Below, piece after piece: positions 14,468-16,001 of a DNA stretch of 16,001 nucleotides; within the stretch, counting starts at the first letter, position 1; every line of letters begins with the position of its first letter. The stretch is from CAYVQE01 sp964633205 (lineage in GTDB: Bacteria; Myxococcota; B64-G9): the NCBI GenBank assembly GCA_964633205.1, contig CAZWFN010000143.1:1-16001 (forward strand), written 5' to 3'. The translations under genes and the position numbers were made by a program. The notes under the pieces were generated by a model. That model did not search any database. It was given only the letters and a program-made list of their open reading frames with translations, and had not been told where the DNA came from.

Positions 14468-14911
14468 TCAGTCCTCGGTCAGCTCGATCCTGCGCTCCTG
14501 TGGCCTCAGCCGCAGCGGCAACTCCACCGTCAGCACGCCGTCATCGTAGCGAGCGCGCACCCGATCGACCTCGATGGGTTCGGTGATGCTCAGGCTGCGC
14601 TCGAACGGTCCGTGCTGGCGTTCCACCCGGTGGAAAACCACCTGACCGGCACCACAGGCCGGCTTGCGCATGCCGCTGATGGTCAAGCGGCTGCCCTTGA
14701 GCTGGATGTCGACGTCCTCGCGATCGACCCCCGGCAGCTCGACCTGCACCAGCACCCGATCGCCTTCGCGGTAGACGTCGAGCGGCGGGCTCCAGCTGCT
14801 CTGGACCGCGCTCTCGGTCAGCGAGCCGGTAAAGCTGCGCTCGAATATCTCGTTGAAGCGCCTGCGGAGCTGCATCAATTCCTGGAACGGGTTCAGCTCG
14901 TATTCGGTCAT
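14468..14911 (-). CDS. Small heat-shock protein, Hsp20/alpha-crystallin family
   Basis: A 147-residue holdase chaperone that binds unfolding proteins and hands them to DnaK. I chose the ATG at 14911 (MTEYELNPF), which has GGGAAG upstream; an ATG seven codons earlier is possible. Residues 1-38 are the N-terminal arm. Residues 42-135 are the alpha-crystallin domain: PPLDVYREGDRVLVQVELPGV, DVDIQLKGSRLTISG, the family signature HGPFERSLSI, and ARYDDGVLTVELPLR near the end. RRIEL near the C-terminus is an I-x-I/L-type anchor used in oligomer assembly. It is the first gene after the dnaK terminator and probably has its own promoter within that hairpin region. It is followed by dnaJ and the MerR-like gene. 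Confidence 0.93.
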   Translation of the reverse strand: MTEYELNPFQELMQLRRRFNEIFERSFTGSLTESAVQSSWSPPLDVYREGDRVLVQVELPGVDREDVDIQLKGSRLTISGMRKPACGAGQVVFHRVERQHGPFERSLSITEPIEVDRVRARYDDGVLTVELPLRLRPQERRIELTED

Positions 14912-14930
14912 CTGCGCTTCCCAACCGTGC

Positions 14931-14976
14931 AAGAAAATGCCCGGCGAACGACTCGGAATGTAGTCGTTCGCCGGGC
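14931..14976 (-). terminator. dnaK terminator: perfect 15-bp inverted repeat
   Basis: GCCCGGCGAACGACT (14939-14953) and its exact complement (14962-14976) flank an 8-nt loop. On the minus strand the stem is followed by ATTTTCTT (14938-14931), giving an intrinsic-terminator layout about 31 bp after the dnaK stop. The same repeat overlaps a promoter for the next gene, so it may also act as an operator. Confidence 0.7.
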
Positions 14977-14985
14977 GCTTGTCAA
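14957..14985 (-). promoter_or_regulatory. Sigma70-type promoter for hsp20-dnaJ-merR inside the dnaK terminator
   Basis: On the minus strand TTGACA (14985-14980) is followed by exactly 17 nt and TACATT (14962-14957). The -35 is perfect consensus and the -10 matches 4 of 6. The start of transcription would fall near 14950, leaving a leader of about 38 nt before the ATG at 14911. The -10 lies in the loop of the inverted repeat, and the repeat arms fill most of the spacer and the start site. Confidence 0.6.
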
Positions 14986-15007
14986 TCAGTGCAGCCGCGA
15001 CACCGGC

Positions 15008-16001
15008 TTAGCTCTCACGGTACTCGGCATCGACCACGTCGTCGTCCGCCTCGCCGCTCGGCTGGCCGCCGGGCTGCTCGTAGCCGGCCTGGGCCTGCGG
15101 GCCCCCGCCCGACTGCTGCTGGTAGATGCTCTCGCCCATGCGCTGGGCCACCGTCTTGAGCTCATCGAGGGCCGAGCGCAGCGCGTCGTTGTCCTTGGCA
15201 TCGAGCAGCTGCTTGACCTGCTGTACCTTCTGCTCGACCGCCGAGATGGTGCCGGCGTCCAGCTGTTCGCGGTGCTCTTGCAGCAAGCGCTCGATCTGGA
15301 AGGCGGTGTGATCGGCCTCGTTGCGCAGCTCGATCGCCTGCTTGCGCTGCTGGTCCTCGTTGGCGTAGCGCTCGGCATCGCGCACCGCCTGGTCGATGTC
15401 CTCCTGTTTCAACCCGCCACCGGCCTTGATGGTGATGTCCTGGGCGCGTCCGGTGGCCTGGTCCTTGGCCGAGACCTTGACGATCCCGTTGGCGTCGATG
15501 TCGAAGGCCACCTCGATCTGGGGCGTGCCCCGGGGCGCCGGCGGGATGCCTGTGAGTTCGAATCGCCCAAGGGTCTTGTTGTCCGCCGCCATTTCGCGCT
15601 CGCCCTGGAGCACGTGTACGGTCACGGCCGGCTGGTTGTCCTCGGCCGTGGAGAAGACCTGACTCTTCCGGGTCGGAATGGTGGTGTTCTTTTCGATGAG
15701 CTTGGTCATCACGCCGCCCAGGGTCTCGATGCCCAGGGAGAGCGGGGTCACGTCCAGCAGGAGCACGTCCTTCACGTCGCCCTGCAGCACGCCGCCCTGG
15801 ATGGCCGCGCCCAGCGCCACCACTTCATCCGGGTTGACGCCCTTGTTGGGGGCCTTGCCGAAGATTTTCTTCACCCGTTCCTGGACCGCCGGCATCCGGG
15901 TCATGCCGCCCACCAGGATCACCTCCTTGACGTCGTCGGCCGAGAGGCCGGCGTCTTTGATGGCGGTCTTGCAGGGGCCGTCCAGTTTGTCCAGCAGGTC
16001 G
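15008..16001 (-). CDS. dnaK: Hsp70 chaperone DnaK, C-terminal half (runs off right edge)
   Basis: 330 codons are visible, about half of a usual 610-640-residue DnaK; the N-terminal part lies outside the window. The visible sequence begins in the nucleotide-binding domain (VKEVILVGGMTRMPAVQ, then NPDEVVALGAAIQGG) and continues through the linker region VLLLDVTPLSLG. The substrate-binding beta domain follows (ETLGGVMTKLIEKNTTIPT, QPAVTVHVLQGERE, FDIDANGIVKVSAKD). The helical lid is KQEDIDQAVRDAERYANED onward. The tail is Gly/Gln-rich and ends DDDVVDAEYRES, close to the usual DVVDAEFEE-type end. It is the first visible gene of the minus-strand chaperone cluster, separated from hsp20 by 96 bp that hold a terminator hairpin and promoter. 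No grpE is found downstream; it could lie upstream, out of view. Confidence 0.97.
   Translation of the reverse strand, partial: DLLDKLDGPCKTAIKDAGLSADDVKEVILVGGMTRMPAVQERVKKIFGKAPNKGVNPDEVVALGAAIQGGVLQGDVKDVLLLDVTPLSLGIETLGGVMTKLIEKNTTIPTRKSQVFSTAEDNQPAVTVHVLQGEREMAADNKTLGRFELTGIPPAPRGTPQIEVAFDIDANGIVKVSAKDQATGRAQDITIKAGGGLKQEDIDQAVRDAERYANEDQQRKQAIELRNEADHTAFQIERLLQEHREQLDAGTISAVEQKVQQVKQLLDAKDNDALRSALDELKTVAQRMGESIYQQQSGGGPQAQAGYEQPGGQPSGEADDDVVDAEYRES

Noticed and set aside
14912..14956. ROSE-type RNA thermometer in the small heat-shock gene leader
   Set aside because: From the mapped-by-eye promoter the leader is only about 38 nt and lacks the multi-hairpin form; the strong inverted repeat lies mostly upstream of the predicted start site.
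1..16001. CRISPR array, tRNA, rRNA, insertion sequence, prophage or defence island
   Set aside because: No regularly spaced repeats, no tRNA cloverleaf or rRNA core sequence, no transposase or integrase motifs and no terminal inverted repeats were seen on either strand.

Overview
The window is very GC-rich and densely coding. It looks like a chromosomal segment from a Myxococcota / deltaproteobacterial-type bacterium. The main clues are a secreted GH18-like protein ending in a MYXO-CTERM-type sorting tail (Cys-Gly-Cys, short hydrophobic stretch, Arg cluster), a GYF/DUF4388/J-domain/TPR fusion of a type common in myxobacteria, and strong G/C at third codon positions. No phage, IS, CRISPR, tRNA or rRNA was found; this is ordinary chromosome with a few unusual genes and control regions.

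Left block (1-1639, minus strand): three genes running off the left edge. They encode a small secreted, probably outer-membrane protein, a DUF2007-like/TM2-like membrane protein, and the N-terminus of a Pro-rich low-complexity protein with an 18-bp tandem repeat.

Second block (1885-6688, plus strand): the GYF_2-DUF4388-DnaJ-TPR protein, then a Rho_N-DUF4912 protein, then a GH57 alpha-glucan branching enzyme. The last two form a probable glycogen-related pair. A small membrane/coiled-coil protein on the minus strand (6669-7037) overlaps the GH57 gene tail to tail by 20 bp.

Third block (7180-13004, plus strand): a GH18-like MYXO-CTERM protein, a patatin-like lipase, and a protein I recognise as a bacterial member of the mitochondrial Tam41/MMP37 CDP-diacylglycerol synthase family. 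These three are probably one transcript, from a candidate promoter at 7121-7149 to a candidate terminator at 11022-11055. A large acyl-CoA dehydrogenase follows with its own promoter, whose -35 lies inside a perfect palindrome (probable operator). Its leader can fold over the ribosome binding site. The block has a lipid theme: phospholipid hydrolysis, CDP-DAG formation, fatty acyl-CoA oxidation.

Right block (13088-16001, minus strand): a protein-folding cluster in the order dnaK (C-terminal half only) - small heat-shock protein - zinc-finger-less DnaJ - MerR/CbpM-like modulator. Between dnaK and the small heat-shock gene lies a perfect 15-bp inverted repeat that looks like the dnaK terminator. 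It also overlaps a good sigma70-type promoter (TTGACA-N17-TACATT) for the downstream genes. I regard this composite control element and the Tam41-like/patatin pair as the two most interesting things here.
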